Assembly: GCF_051549785.1 (NCBI RefSeq) | Contig: NZ_CP189974.1 | Location: 434,001 to 498,000, forward strand | DNA from: Caldatribacterium sp051549785 | GTDB lineage: Bacteria; Atribacterota; Atribacteria; Atribacterales; Caldatribacteriaceae | DNA: 64,000 nucleotides | Direction: 5' to 3' | In this document: positions 33,093-41,741 of the stretch, one piece after another | How positions within the stretch are numbered: position 1 is the stretch's first letter | Layout: every line of letters starts with the position of its first letter | Notes under the pieces: generated by a model | The model's database searches: none | Told to the model about the DNA's origin: nothing | What the model saw: the letters and a program-made list of their open reading frames with translations, nothing else | Position numbers and translations under genes: made by a program

Positions 33093-34517
33093 TCAATACC
33101 CGAGTTCCTGCATGAGTTCGTCGACTTCCTTGGCCAGATTGTCGAGCGCCTCCTCAGGCGAAACCTCTCCGGCAACGGCCTTCGAGATCCACTTGAGGTA
33201 GAGCTCGTTCAGCGGACGGTGCATGGGCAGAGCAGGAGCACCGGCAAAGAGGTAGCCAGAATCCTTGAGGAGAGTGAAGTAGCCACCCATCTTGGCATCG
33301 AGTTCCTTGATGAGCGGGTCTTCAAAGGTGGACTTGCGAACGACTCTTGTAGCAAGGCGGGCAAATTCAGGCTGCCACTCTTTCCGGGCACACCACTGGA
33401 TGAAGAGCCAGGCTGCCTCTTTGTTCTTGGAGCTATGAGGAATACCCAGGGCACCACCATCGTAGTAGCCGATGTACCCTTTTCCGGCCTTTGCATCGTC
33501 CATAACCCCAGGAGCCGTCGGCGGCAGGGCGACACCGATCTTCCCGATGACGGCCGAGCGGGTTTCGTCCTGGGCCAGCCAGCCGAGGTTCTCAAGGTAG
33601 ATGAGACCCTGGGCAACCTTTCCGGCACCAAACACTGCTGCGGTTTCATCCCAGGTGTAGGTACGAACTCCCGGAGGTGCGTACTGGAGCATGTCCACGT
33701 ACCAGCGGAGAGCCTTCTTCGCCTGGTCGCTGTTGAGGGTACCACCGTTCTCAACGCTTGCTCTCATCTTCTCGAGGTTAATACCCCAGTTGTAGATACC
33801 CCAGGCCGGCCAGATGCTCTCGCACATCTCATAGGCTACACAGGGGTGGGTCTTGGCCTGAGCGATGTGGCCGTAGAGCTCGATGCCCTTTTCCTTCCCG
33901 TACTCGGTGAAGAACTTGGCAATATCCGTGTACTGTTCCCAGGTAGTGGGCACTGCAAGGTCATATCCGTACTTTGCCTTGAAGGCTGCCTGGATTTCGG
34001 GATCCTCAAAGAGGTCCTTCCGGTAAATGTACGACTTCAGGAAGGCTTCAAAGGGAATAGCGTAGATGTTGCCTTTTTCGTCCTTGAAGTAGTTGATGAA
34101 GCTTGTGAAGTCATCGACGTCGAAGTTCGGCTCAGTGATGGCGGAATTCTGGATGAAAGGAGTAAGGTTGGTCAGCCAGTTCTGGGCAAGGTAGGCGTAG
34201 ATAATGTCCTGCTCGACGTAGATGAAATCGTAGATGCCTGCACCGGTCTGGAGGTCCTGGATGGACTTGTTGTACATCTCGTCCCAGGAGGTTACCTCAA
34301 ACTGCACCTTGATGCCGGTGAGCTTCTCAAACTCCGGAGCCGCCACCTCGACCATGGCCTTTGAAGGCGGTGTGCTCTCGGAAATGCCCTTGATGACCAC
34401 ACCTTTGTAGGGTTCGGCAGCCTTCTGCCACCACTCAGGATTCGCTACTTCCGCGAACACCACGGCACTCCCAAGGACGAGGAGCACCACAACTAAAAGA
34501 CCAACGAGCTTCTTCAT
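33093..34517 (-). CDS. Extracellular solute-binding protein, family 1
   Basis: This is the periplasmic binding component of a carbohydrate-type importer (about 474 residues). A signal peptide (MKKLVGLLVVVLLVLGSAVV) is followed by a family 1 fold with KLTGIKVQFEVTSWDEMYNK, IYDFIYVEQDIIYAYLAQNW, YAIPFEAFLKSYIYRKDLF and AWLFIQWCARKEWQ. Many tryptophans and tyrosines suit sugar stacking. The ATG at 34517 is preferred over an ATG nine bases earlier because the GGGGGG site needs that spacing. The operon continues with two permeases and a small membrane protein. The ligand (sugar, oligosaccharide or polyol) is undetermined. Confidence 0.92.
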   Translation of the reverse strand: MKKLVGLLVVVLLVLGSAVVFAEVANPEWWQKAAEPYKGVVIKGISESTPPSKAMVEVAAPEFEKLTGIKVQFEVTSWDEMYNKSIQDLQTGAGIYDFIYVEQDIIYAYLAQNWLTNLTPFIQNSAITEPNFDVDDFTSFINYFKDEKGNIYAIPFEAFLKSYIYRKDLFEDPEIQAAFKAKYGYDLAVPTTWEQYTDIAKFFTEYGKEKGIELYGHIAQAKTHPCVAYEMCESIWPAWGIYNWGINLEKMRASVENGGTLNSDQAKKALRWYVDMLQYAPPGVRTYTWDETAAVFGAGKVAQGLIYLENLGWLAQDETRSAVIGKIGVALPPTAPGVMDDAKAGKGYIGYYDGGALGIPHSSKNKEAAWLFIQWCARKEWQPEFARLATRVVRKSTFEDPLIKELDAKMGGYFTLLKDSGYLFAGAPALPMHRPLNELYLKWISKAVAGEVSPEEALDNLAKEVDELMQELGY

Positions 34518-34606
34518 AGAACACATCCCCCCATGTTCTGGTTTCACGTGTCAGAAAATCGATGGGAATCGGCAAAGATAGGAACTTTTGCTCTCCTCTC
34601 ACCTCC

Positions 34607-35386
34607 TCACCATATCGTGTATCCACCGTCCATAACAAGCACGCTCCCCGTAAGGTACGAGGAAGCGGGAGAAGCCAGAAAGACACAGGGACCTTTGATT
34701 TCCTCGGGACGACCCAGACGCCCCATGGGCGTGAGCTTTTTCCAGAGCTCCCCATACTCAGGACGCTCCTTTAAGAGGTCGGCCACAAGCTGGGTCTCCA
34801 TGTACCCGGGAGCAATGGTGTTCACCCGGACGTTGTACGGGGCCCACTCTGCGGCTAAGGATTTCGTGAGCATGATGACCGCGGCTTTCGAGGCGTTGTA
34901 ATGCGCCTGAGCCTGAGGGGTATTCACGATGATTCCCGACATGGAGGAGATGGTGATGATGCTCCCCTTGCGGCGTTTGATCATTTCTCTTCCTGCTGCC
35001 TGGCAGGCAAAGAACACCCCATTGAGGTTGATGTCGAGAACCCTCTTCCAGTCCTCTTCGGGCATGTCCTCGGCCTTCATCCACTGCCCGACTCCAGCAC
35101 AGGCCACGAGGATGTCCACCTTCCCGAAATGCTCCACAGTCTTCTGCACCGTTGCCTCCACTTCGGCCTTTTTCGTCACGTCTACCTTCAAGGCCAGAGC
35201 GGAAACGCCAAGGGTACGAAGGTGTTCGGCAACTTTCTGGGCTTTTTCCAGGTTGAGGTCGGCAACCACCACGGAGGCTCCGGCTTCGGCAAGGCCAATG
35301 CACATCTGTTCCCCAAGACCCTGCGCTCCACCGGTGACAATGGCGACTTCTCCATCGAGGCGAAAGAGGTCGAGGACAGACACCAC
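34607..35386 (-). CDS. Short-chain dehydrogenase/reductase
   Basis: This 259-residue NAD(P)-dependent oxidoreductase has a Rossmann fold with cofactor motif VTGGAQGLGEQM, acidic VVADLNLEKA (suggesting NAD(H) preference), ACAGVGQW, the catalytic serine in TISSMSGIIVNT and YNASKAAV (Tyr-x3-Lys), and the C-terminal VLVMDGGYTIW. Relatives oxidise sugar alcohols, gluconate or 3-oxoacyl compounds. Its start (GTG) lies 22 bases after the tRNA gene, and the ABC importer follows by 89 bases on the same strand, so it may act on the imported sugar or polyol. Confidence 0.92.
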   Translation of the reverse strand: MVSVLDLFRLDGEVAIVTGGAQGLGEQMCIGLAEAGASVVVADLNLEKAQKVAEHLRTLGVSALALKVDVTKKAEVEATVQKTVEHFGKVDILVACAGVGQWMKAEDMPEEDWKRVLDINLNGVFFACQAAGREMIKRRKGSIITISSMSGIIVNTPQAQAHYNASKAAVIMLTKSLAAEWAPYNVRVNTIAPGYMETQLVADLLKERPEYGELWKKLTPMGRLGRPEEIKGPCVFLASPASSYLTGSVLVMDGGYTIW

Positions 35387-35408
35387 ATCTCCCCCTTAAA
35401 TCGCAAAA

Positions 35409-35486
35409 TGGTCGGGGCGAGCCGATTTGAACGGCCGACCACTCGCACCCCAAACGAGTGCGCTTGCCAGGCTGCGCCACGCCCCG
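35409..35486 (-). tRNA. tRNA-Pro (anticodon GGG)
   Basis: Read on the minus strand, 78 bases fold into a full cloverleaf. The acceptor stem is CGGGGCG with CGCCCCG, the D-arm stem GCGC/GCGC, and the anticodon stem CTCGT/GCGAG with loop TTGGGGT, giving anticodon GGG (proline, CCC). The T-arm is GGCCG/CGGCT around TTCAAAT. Discriminator A and an encoded CCA end it. It directly precedes the SDR gene. Confidence 0.96.
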
Positions 35487-35602
35487 ACGCATTTTTAATT
35501 GTAGCACAAATGCCCACACTGTCAATGGTGTGTGGGGGTTCATATTGCGTGGAACACTCGGAAAGTCTATTTTCTTGACTCCTCCCAGGGCTCCTCTTCC
35601 GC

Positions 35603-35931
35603 ATGCTCCAGTATGGTCTTCTCTTGGGGCCTCATGGTGTCACGGCCCACCTTATCCTTACAGGAACATGGGAGACCTTGGAGGGAAGGAGAAAGGAACG
35701 CTTTGTGAGGAGTTTCCTCAAGGAACACCCTGGTGAGATTGGCAGCAAAGCTTCCATAGAAGAACTCATAGGGTAGAGGATTCTCAAGAGTATGCCAGAA
35801 AGTCCTTACGCCCCTTTGTGCTCCTTCGTGTGGGTGCAGGACCTCTTTTTCCTCTGGGCTTTGACGCTGGAGTTAGGATACAGGTCTTGTTAAATCTCTT
35901 GACTATCCAACCCCACCCATCCAGAGGATAG
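35603..35931 (+). pseudogene. Decayed coding remnant, frameshifted
   Basis: An ATG at 35603 opens 57 protein-like codons (MLQYGLLLGPHGVTAHLILT, later RRKERFVRSFLKEHPGEIG) ending at TAG 35774-35776. A shift by one base at that point joins a further 51 codons without a stop (QEYARKSLRPFVLLRVGAG, then FPLGFDAGVRIQVLLNLL) up to 35931. Composition and alternating hydrophobic pattern of the second part look like beta-strands. I know no family. It is best read as a broken gene; it has no good ribosome binding site. Confidence 0.35.
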
Positions 35932-36245
35932 AATCACCTCATACCGCAGGAATCCAGGACGCACCCCGGGCCAGCGTTTTACGGGCCATGCTCGCATCAG
36001 CAGGTGCTGGTTGAAATCCCCCTGGACTTTCCCGTGGTTTTCAGGGGAAAGGGTGCGATATCTGGCCCCAGGTTGTGTTCTCCTGTCCTCCAGAAAGTAG
36101 GGTCGCTTTTCGGGCCAAAACCCTGCGGGCAAACGACGGAAACAGACCTTAGCTCAAATCCTGGCAGGAAGGGCTATCCGGAGGGTACCCTGGGATTCAA
36201 AGGCATAGTTTCCGACCAAGGGGTAGCGTGAACTCCCTCGGAGGA

Positions 36246-36297
36246 AAGTGTCGTCGACCTCCGGTAGTGCAAAAACCCCTGGGGATCGACGACACTT
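36246..36297. repeat. 12-bp perfect inverted repeat of unknown nature
   Basis: AAGTGTCGTCGA (36246-36257) and its exact complement (36286-36297) enclose 28 bases. No reading frame lies between them. It could be the fold of a small RNA, or a tiny remnant with transposon-like ends. It is seen in sequence only once in this window. Confidence 0.5.
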
Positions 36298-36417
36298 CAA
36301 AAAACCCCTCTAACCCTCTTGACAGAGGGAAAAAGTTGTGATTTCATTTACATAAAGCGCACCTTGACAGGTGAACATGGTCTTCTCAGGAATCCTTATT
36401 TAAAGCCCACAAAACGG

Positions 36418-36712
36418 GTTTGTAGCCTACCTATGAGGGATGGAAACCTTACTAAAGGCTCACGCACAAACTCAACCGAGAAGTTTGTAGCCTACCTATG
36501 AGGGATGGAAACCCTTCCATTTCATTACCGGAACTGGTCTCTCAGTCAGTTTGTAGCCTACCTATGAGGGATGGAAACCATGGCGGAAACTTTAGGCCTA
36601 CCTTCCCTACCAAGCGTTTGTAGCCTACCTATGAGGGATGGAAACGTTAGACTGAGAAAGCGTGCGATAAACCTTGAACTCGGTTTGTAGCCTACCTATG
36701 AGGGATGGAAAC
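36418..36712 (+). CRISPR. CRISPR array, 5 identical 30-bp repeats and 4 spacers
   Basis: Five exact copies of a 30-base repeat lie at 36418-36447, 36483-36512, 36549-36578, 36616-36645 and 36683-36712. The repeat starts GTTTGTAGCCTACC and ends GGGATGGAAAC. Spacers are 35, 36, 37 and 37 bases long and all differ. The repeat type (ending in GAAAC) is typical of type I-B-like systems of thermophilic anaerobes, and this polarity puts the leader on the left. After the last repeat a further 37-base interval is followed at 36750-36779 by a degenerate partial repeat keeping AGCCTACCT, as expected at the old, distal end. No cas gene is within the window. Confidence 0.97.
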
Positions 36713-37500
36713 TCAAGGTCCTCGCGTGGAATACCTCACGCACACGTTTTTCTGGAGCCTACCTCCACCCCCGCAGCTATACCCGAGCGCCGGGAGGATT
36801 GGGTGCCTGTGAGGTGGACTGAAGGGGCGCCGAAAGACCCCGATCCATGCCGAGTCCCGAAGAAGGAAAGCGGGTATGCAGCTTCGGATCGCCCTCGGAA
36901 GAAAAGTACCCTCACCCGCTCCACGGCTTCTTTTACAGAGATTCCCAAAAAGTCTGGGCCACAAGAGAAGTATCCTGGTGTAAGCTACCCTGCACCATCC
37001 GGATAACCTTACCCCTTCCCCTTTTCCTTGAAACCCTGACCTCGGCCCTCCTAGAAAAAAGACAGCGTGCTCCTTGGGGATACCGTACTCCCTGTTCTAA
37101 GAATCAAGGTTGAGTCGCCTCTGGAGTTCTCCAGGAAAGTCCTCTGCGAGACACTCCCCTCTCGTGGCTTCAACGGAGGTGAGGAAAGGGAATGAGGGAA
37201 GGCTCTTCCTCCAGGGAGCTGTCACCCTCCTGGCCCTCGCCTACGATGCTAAGATTTGGGGAAAGAATGCCCAGGGGTTTGGGGTATTCAGAGCGGTGAC
37301 GTTGTGCCAGGATGAGTGAGCCGCTCCGGGCTGAGGGCCGGAAGGCACTCGTTTGCCGTTTCCCTAAAACCCAAAGTGAACGGCCCCTCTGTGCGCATGC
37401 CCCACCAACAAAACTCCAGAAAAAATTTCCCCTTCCCCCGTAAAGCTCTGAGGCTCTCTGCCGATATTCTTGGAAGAGAAAAAGAGAGGAGGTTTCGGCC
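36713..37500. other. Gene-poor stretch after the CRISPR array
   Basis: The first part holds a 37-base spacer-like interval and the degenerate terminal repeat (36750-36779). Beyond that I see no intact gene. A minus-strand open frame (36736-36948, coding-like around VKEAVERVRVLFFRGRS and GSGSFGAPSVHLTGT) and a short plus-strand frame (37182-37319) look like leftovers of genes rather than genes: there is no ribosome binding site and frames break at both ends. The last 20 bases carry the GAGAGGAGG ribosome binding site of the chemoreceptor gene. Confidence 0.55.
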
Positions 37501-40092
37501 TTGCGGATTCGCACAAAAATTTCCCTGGGGTTCCTCGTCCTTGCGGTTCTGGCTGGTGTCACTGGAGTGATGGCCCTCTACGCCTTCAGACAGGTGAACC
37601 TGTCCTTTCAAGACGTGGAGGAGGCCTTCCCTCTCCTCTTGGCTACCTCAAGGCTCAAGGACATCCTCGCAAGCTCCAACGCCCTGGTCTCCTCGTACCT
37701 CGCTGAAAATGACCTTGAAAAGCTCAAAGCCTACGAGGCTTCCTTCGACAACCTCAACACCCGCTTCACCATGTACCTTGAGGCCCTGAGGCTGGGGAGT
37801 GCCTCCGGGGATTTCACCTCCCGCTATGGAGAGTTGTGGCAGGCTGAAGGCTTCCCCTACACCCTTACCCCTCTCCCTGAGGGGAGCAGCCTCAGTGCGA
37901 AACTCCAGGAACTCCGCACCCTCCAGGCCACCTATGCCATGAAGGTCTCAGCCCTCCGGAAGTCCTGGCAGGAACGGATAACGGTCATCAACACCCGGAA
38001 CGAAAAGGCTGTAGCCATGGATGAGCCGGCAAATACCATCGTGAACTTCGTCCGCATCGTCGGAGATATCGTTGCCAAACAGGGGGATCCGCTCAACGAG
38101 ATTTACTTCTGGCTCTTCCGCTCCTTCTACGGGGGCGAAGAGGAGAGTCGTGCCCGGGCAAACATTGGCTCGTATTTTGACAGCTTTCGCAAAGACCTGG
38201 AGCAAGCCGAGTTCTCAGAGGAAACCAAGAAAACCCTCCTTGAGCGCCTGAACACCCTTAGGGAAAAAACCGAGGTTCTCCTGAACTCCATGTACACTCC
38301 CCAGGCAACCCGAACCGATGAGGAGTTCATGGAATTCTATCGGGCCTACCGGTCTCTACAAAGCAGCCTGAATGCCCTGCGCTTAGACAAATGGGTGGAC
38401 CGCCTCTACACCCTCAACCAGGACCGGAAAAACTACCTGCTCCTTTCAGGAGAGGCCAAGGAGAAAGCCCGGGAAGCGGTGGACAAGAACTTCGAGATTC
38501 TCGCCAAGTTCTTCGAGGGCGATTTCCTCAATATCTACGCCGCTGTTGCCGCCCAGACCATCGTGAACGATCGTTTCAAACCCCTCCGCGCCCTCTGGCA
38601 GGAAGTGGTGCAGCTTGATGCAAACCTCGCCCTCCTTGAGGGGCAGATCAGCCGCGCCATTGAGGAGATGCGTGGGATTGAGGAGAACCTCAAAGGCGCC
38701 ATGGAGGCCATCAACGAGGAAGTTCGCAACCACTTCACCCAGGGGCTTGAGCTTGTAACCCGCACCCAGAAGACCCTCACCAGGCTCCTCTACCTCATCG
38801 TAGTCTTGGTGGTCGCGGTGGCAATTGTCTTGAGCCTCACCCTCTCCCGGAGCATCACAGTTCCTATTCGCCAGAGCGTGGCCTTCGCCAAAGTCTTAGA
38901 GTGCGGTGACCTCACCCAGCGGATGGACACGAGCCGCCGTGACGAAATCGGAGAACTCCTTGCCTCCCTTACCCAGGCTTCAACTTCACTGTGCCACTTC
39001 CTGAGTGAAGTGGCCTCCTCCTCCCGGGAAATCCTCAAAGCCATGGAGAGCCTGAAGCAGACCTCCCGGGAGATCGCCGAAACCGGTGACCAGATTGCCC
39101 AGACCATCGCCCAGGTGGCCAAGGGCTCAGAGGAGCAGAGCCAGAACCTCATCACGGTCTCCCAGAGGATGGAGGGGCTTTTGGCGGAGATGCGGGTGAT
39201 GGGGGAGAAGCTCGTCCTCCAGGTGGAGAGAGCAGCCAAGACCTTAGAAGAGGTGGAACGGATTGAGGCCCAGATTCAAGAGGTGGGGGAGAACCTCAGG
39301 GAGGTGGAGAGCGCAGCTTCCCGGGCCTTCTTAGCCACCGAGAACGGAGAGCGGACCCTCGCCGAGGTGGTGCAGGCCATTGGGCACATCGAGGCCTCGG
39401 TGCTCTCGGTGGGGAAAGTGGTGGAGAAGCTCGGGGCAAGCTCCAGGGAAATCGGGAGCATCACCGACCTCATCACCGGGATCGCCGAAGAAACGAACCT
39501 CCTGGCTTTGAACGCGGCGATTGAAGCCGCTCGAGCAGGAGAAGCCGGACGAGGCTTTGCCGTGGTGGCCGAAGAGGTGCGCAAGCTCGCCGAGGAATCG
39601 GCTCAGGCTGCCCAGAAGATCGCCGCCCTCATCGCGGAAGTGCAGAGAGAGGCCGAGCAGGCCGTGCGCTCCATGGGGGAGAGCAGGGGGCAGGTGGAGG
39701 AGGGCAACAAGGCCGTGGAGAGAGCCCGGATGGCCTTTGCGGAGATCCACAGGGCCAACGAGGTGGTGACGGAAGAGGCAAAGCGCATCACAAGTTCTTT
39801 CCAGAAGGTGGAGGAGGCTGCCCGGAGCATTGCCCAGCTCTCCGAGGAGGTCACAGTCATCTCCCGGGAGAACGAGGAGCGGACGAGAAAGGTCATCCGC
39901 ATGGCCGAAGAGGTCCACGAGAGCTTAAGCCACGTGGCCTCTATCTCCGAGGAGAATGCCGCTGCCGCGGAGGAGGTTGCCGCTTCCTCTGAGGAGCAGA
40001 ATGCGGCTCTCCAGGAGATGGATTCCACCATCACCGAAACGGCAAAGCTTGCCCGGAAACTCGAGGAAGACCTTGCCCAGTTCAAAATCTGA
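37501..40092 (+). CDS. Methyl-accepting chemotaxis protein
   Basis: This is a transmembrane chemoreceptor of 863 residues. A first helix (residues 8-30, ISLGFLVLAVLAGVTGVMAL) and a second (about 428-452, YLIVVLVVAVAIVLSLTLS) bracket an unusually large extracytoplasmic domain of about 390 residues, largely helical. A HAMP domain follows (RSITVPIRQSV), then a long coiled-coil signalling domain whose conserved tip is EETNLLALNAAIEAARAGEA (about residues 660-680) and GRGFAVVAEEVRKLAEES, which contacts CheA/CheW. The start is TTG at 37501, eight bases from GAGAGGAGG; no ATG or GTG fits. The HD-GYP gene downstream overlaps its 3' end. No che genes are in the window. Confidence 0.94.
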   Translation: MRIRTKISLGFLVLAVLAGVTGVMALYAFRQVNLSFQDVEEAFPLLLATSRLKDILASSNALVSSYLAENDLEKLKAYEASFDNLNTRFTMYLEALRLGSASGDFTSRYGELWQAEGFPYTLTPLPEGSSLSAKLQELRTLQATYAMKVSALRKSWQERITVINTRNEKAVAMDEPANTIVNFVRIVGDIVAKQGDPLNEIYFWLFRSFYGGEEESRARANIGSYFDSFRKDLEQAEFSEETKKTLLERLNTLREKTEVLLNSMYTPQATRTDEEFMEFYRAYRSLQSSLNALRLDKWVDRLYTLNQDRKNYLLLSGEAKEKAREAVDKNFEILAKFFEGDFLNIYAAVAAQTIVNDRFKPLRALWQEVVQLDANLALLEGQISRAIEEMRGIEENLKGAMEAINEEVRNHFTQGLELVTRTQKTLTRLLYLIVVLVVAVAIVLSLTLSRSITVPIRQSVAFAKVLECGDLTQRMDTSRRDEIGELLASLTQASTSLCHFLSEVASSSREILKAMESLKQTSREIAETGDQIAQTIAQVAKGSEEQSQNLITVSQRMEGLLAEMRVMGEKLVLQVERAAKTLEEVERIEAQIQEVGENLREVESAASRAFLATENGERTLAEVVQAIGHIEASVLSVGKVVEKLGASSREIGSITDLITGIAEETNLLALNAAIEAARAGEAGRGFAVVAEEVRKLAEESAQAAQKIAALIAEVQREAEQAVRSMGESRGQVEEGNKAVERARMAFAEIHRANEVVTEEAKRITSSFQKVEEAARSIAQLSEEVTVISRENEERTRKVIRMAEEVHESLSHVASISEENAAAAEEVAASSEEQNAALQEMDSTITETAKLARKLEEDLAQFKI

Positions 40093-41695
40093 ACCCCGGT
40101 CGTTTCAGGCCTACGCCCGGTGGGCGGAAAGGAGGGGCGCACTTGCGGTGGCCCTGGCGTTCTCTGTGGCCCTGGGTGTCTCCCTCCTCTTCCTCTTCCT
40201 CTTCCTCTTCTCCTTCTCCACCACGGAAGCGGTAACCAGCATCGTCACCGAGAATGCCAAGAACGTCCGGGAAGCAGTTGAGAGGGTCTTCCACAAATAC
40301 GCCCAGGCCTTCCGGGAGTTTATACTCTCCCTGAGAAACAACCCCGCAAACCTCGAGGGGAAAATCGCGGCACTCTCCACGCTTCCCGAAATTGAGGCCG
40401 TACACTACTACTTTGTGAGCCCCAAAGGCACCATCTACCGCACAAACTACCCGGGGGATCTGGGCCTCAACCTCGGGGCTTTCCCAGAATTCTGGAACGC
40501 CCTCAACGAGGAACTTGCGAAAAAGGGCGTTGCCCTTCACCCTTTTGCCTTAGAGACCCGCACAGGACGCATCCGGATGTACCTCTACACCCGTCTCCCG
40601 GAAGGGGATATTCTGGAACTTGGCTTCACGCTTCGTCCCGAAATCCTCGAACCCTTCGTTACAGGTCTTCTGGCCTTTCAACGGCTACCTTTTGTGGAAT
40701 CCGTGGGGCTGTACTCTCCCCATTTCCACCCCGTAGCCTCCGCCTTTCCCGCTCTTCCCGAGCGCCTCAAAAACCGCATCGCCGCCGCACCGCAAAAGTG
40801 GGCCTTTGGCCTTTTCAGAAGAACCACAGTCCGTCGCCTTGCTGTGCCGCTTCTGAGCGGGGCCAGCACAGCACTCCTTGTCACCGTTACCTTCAACTTC
40901 CTTCACCTGGTCCTTTTCCTTGGCTTGCTTTCCCTTGGAGGTGTGGGCTTTCTCGCATACGTCAAGCAGCACCACCGGTGCTTTGCTGCACTCGCAGAAG
41001 ACCTAAAGACCACAATGCTCTACCTTGAGGAGGAAGGGGAAGAAAGCTTCCCCGCTCTGCAGTTTTCCGAAACCCAGGCCATTGCCTCAGCCCTCAGGAC
41101 GTTTCGGAAGGAAACAGAAGAAGCCTTCGCCACCTTTTCCAGCAAACTCGCCTTCATCGCCGAAGGGCATGACCCCCAGACCGCACGACACATGCAGCGG
41201 GTGGCGGAGATTACCAGAATCCTCGTCAAGGAACTCGGCCTCCACAATCCCGATATCGTCCGTTACGCTGGACTCCACGATATTGGCAAACTCTTCATCC
41301 CCCGGGAAATCCTTGACAAAGAAGGACCGCTCACCGACACAGAGTGGGAAGTGGTGAAGCTCCATACTCTCCTTGCCGGGGAACTCCTCGACCATCCCCG
41401 TCTTGCCGTGGCCCGGAACATCGCCCTGTACCACCACGAGAACTTCGACGGTACCGGATACCCCGAAGGCCTCAGGGGAGAAGAGATTCCTTTTGAAGCG
41501 CAGATCCTCAAAATTGCTGACGTCTACGATGCCCTGCGGGATGAGCGTCCATACCGGAGGGCCTTTTCTCACGAGGAGGCGCTGCGCATTATCACGAAAG
41601 GGGATGGACGGGTAAAGCCGGAACACTTCCACCCCCGGGTACTCTCAGCCTTCCTCAGGCGGGCAGAGGACATTCGCAGGCTCTACGAAGAGTAG
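40073..41695 (+). CDS. Membrane sensor with HD-GYP phosphodiesterase domain
   Basis: This protein of about 540 residues starts with a membrane helix (VALGVSLLFLFLFLFSF), has an extracytoplasmic sensor of about 200 residues (including YYFVSPKGTIYRTNYPGD, reminiscent of CACHE-type domains), a second membrane region (about 262-292) and a cytoplasmic HD-GYP domain with ARHMQRVAEI, GLHDIGKLFIP, LLAGELLDHP and HHENFDGTGYPEG, all complete. It should hydrolyse cyclic-di-GMP in response to an outside signal. The TTG at 40073 (GAGGAAG ahead, overlapping the chemoreceptor gene) keeps the positively charged RWAERRG segment before the first helix; a GTG at 40148 is an alternative. Likely coexpressed with the chemoreceptor. 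Confidence 0.85.
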   Translation: MPSSKSEPRSFQAYARWAERRGALAVALAFSVALGVSLLFLFLFLFSFSTTEAVTSIVTENAKNVREAVERVFHKYAQAFREFILSLRNNPANLEGKIAALSTLPEIEAVHYYFVSPKGTIYRTNYPGDLGLNLGAFPEFWNALNEELAKKGVALHPFALETRTGRIRMYLYTRLPEGDILELGFTLRPEILEPFVTGLLAFQRLPFVESVGLYSPHFHPVASAFPALPERLKNRIAAAPQKWAFGLFRRTTVRRLAVPLLSGASTALLVTVTFNFLHLVLFLGLLSLGGVGFLAYVKQHHRCFAALAEDLKTTMLYLEEEGEESFPALQFSETQAIASALRTFRKETEEAFATFSSKLAFIAEGHDPQTARHMQRVAEITRILVKELGLHNPDIVRYAGLHDIGKLFIPREILDKEGPLTDTEWEVVKLHTLLAGELLDHPRLAVARNIALYHHENFDGTGYPEGLRGEEIPFEAQILKIADVYDALRDERPYRRAFSHEEALRIITKGDGRVKPEHFHPRVLSAFLRRAEDIRRLYEE

Positions 41696-41741
41696 TCCCC
41701 GAAAAGTATAATAGGAGGAAAACGGAAAGGGAGAAGAGACG

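Larger units (their letters stand above)
35487..36417. other. Gene-poor stretch ahead of the CRISPR array
   Basis: No intact gene is supported here. It holds short, mutually frame-shifted coding-like remnants on both strands (one at 35603-35931, and minus-strand pieces around 35890-36230), a 12-bp inverted repeat (36246-36297), a small CCCTCT/AGAGGG hairpin (36314-36329) and then the presumed CRISPR leader (about 36300-36417) with two TTGACA boxes (36319-36324 and 36364-36369). Confidence 0.6.

Noticed and set aside
36004..36231. Plus-strand open frame before the CRISPR array
   Set aside because: Starts at GTG without a ribosome binding site, overlaps a better coding-like minus frame, and has no recognisable protein.
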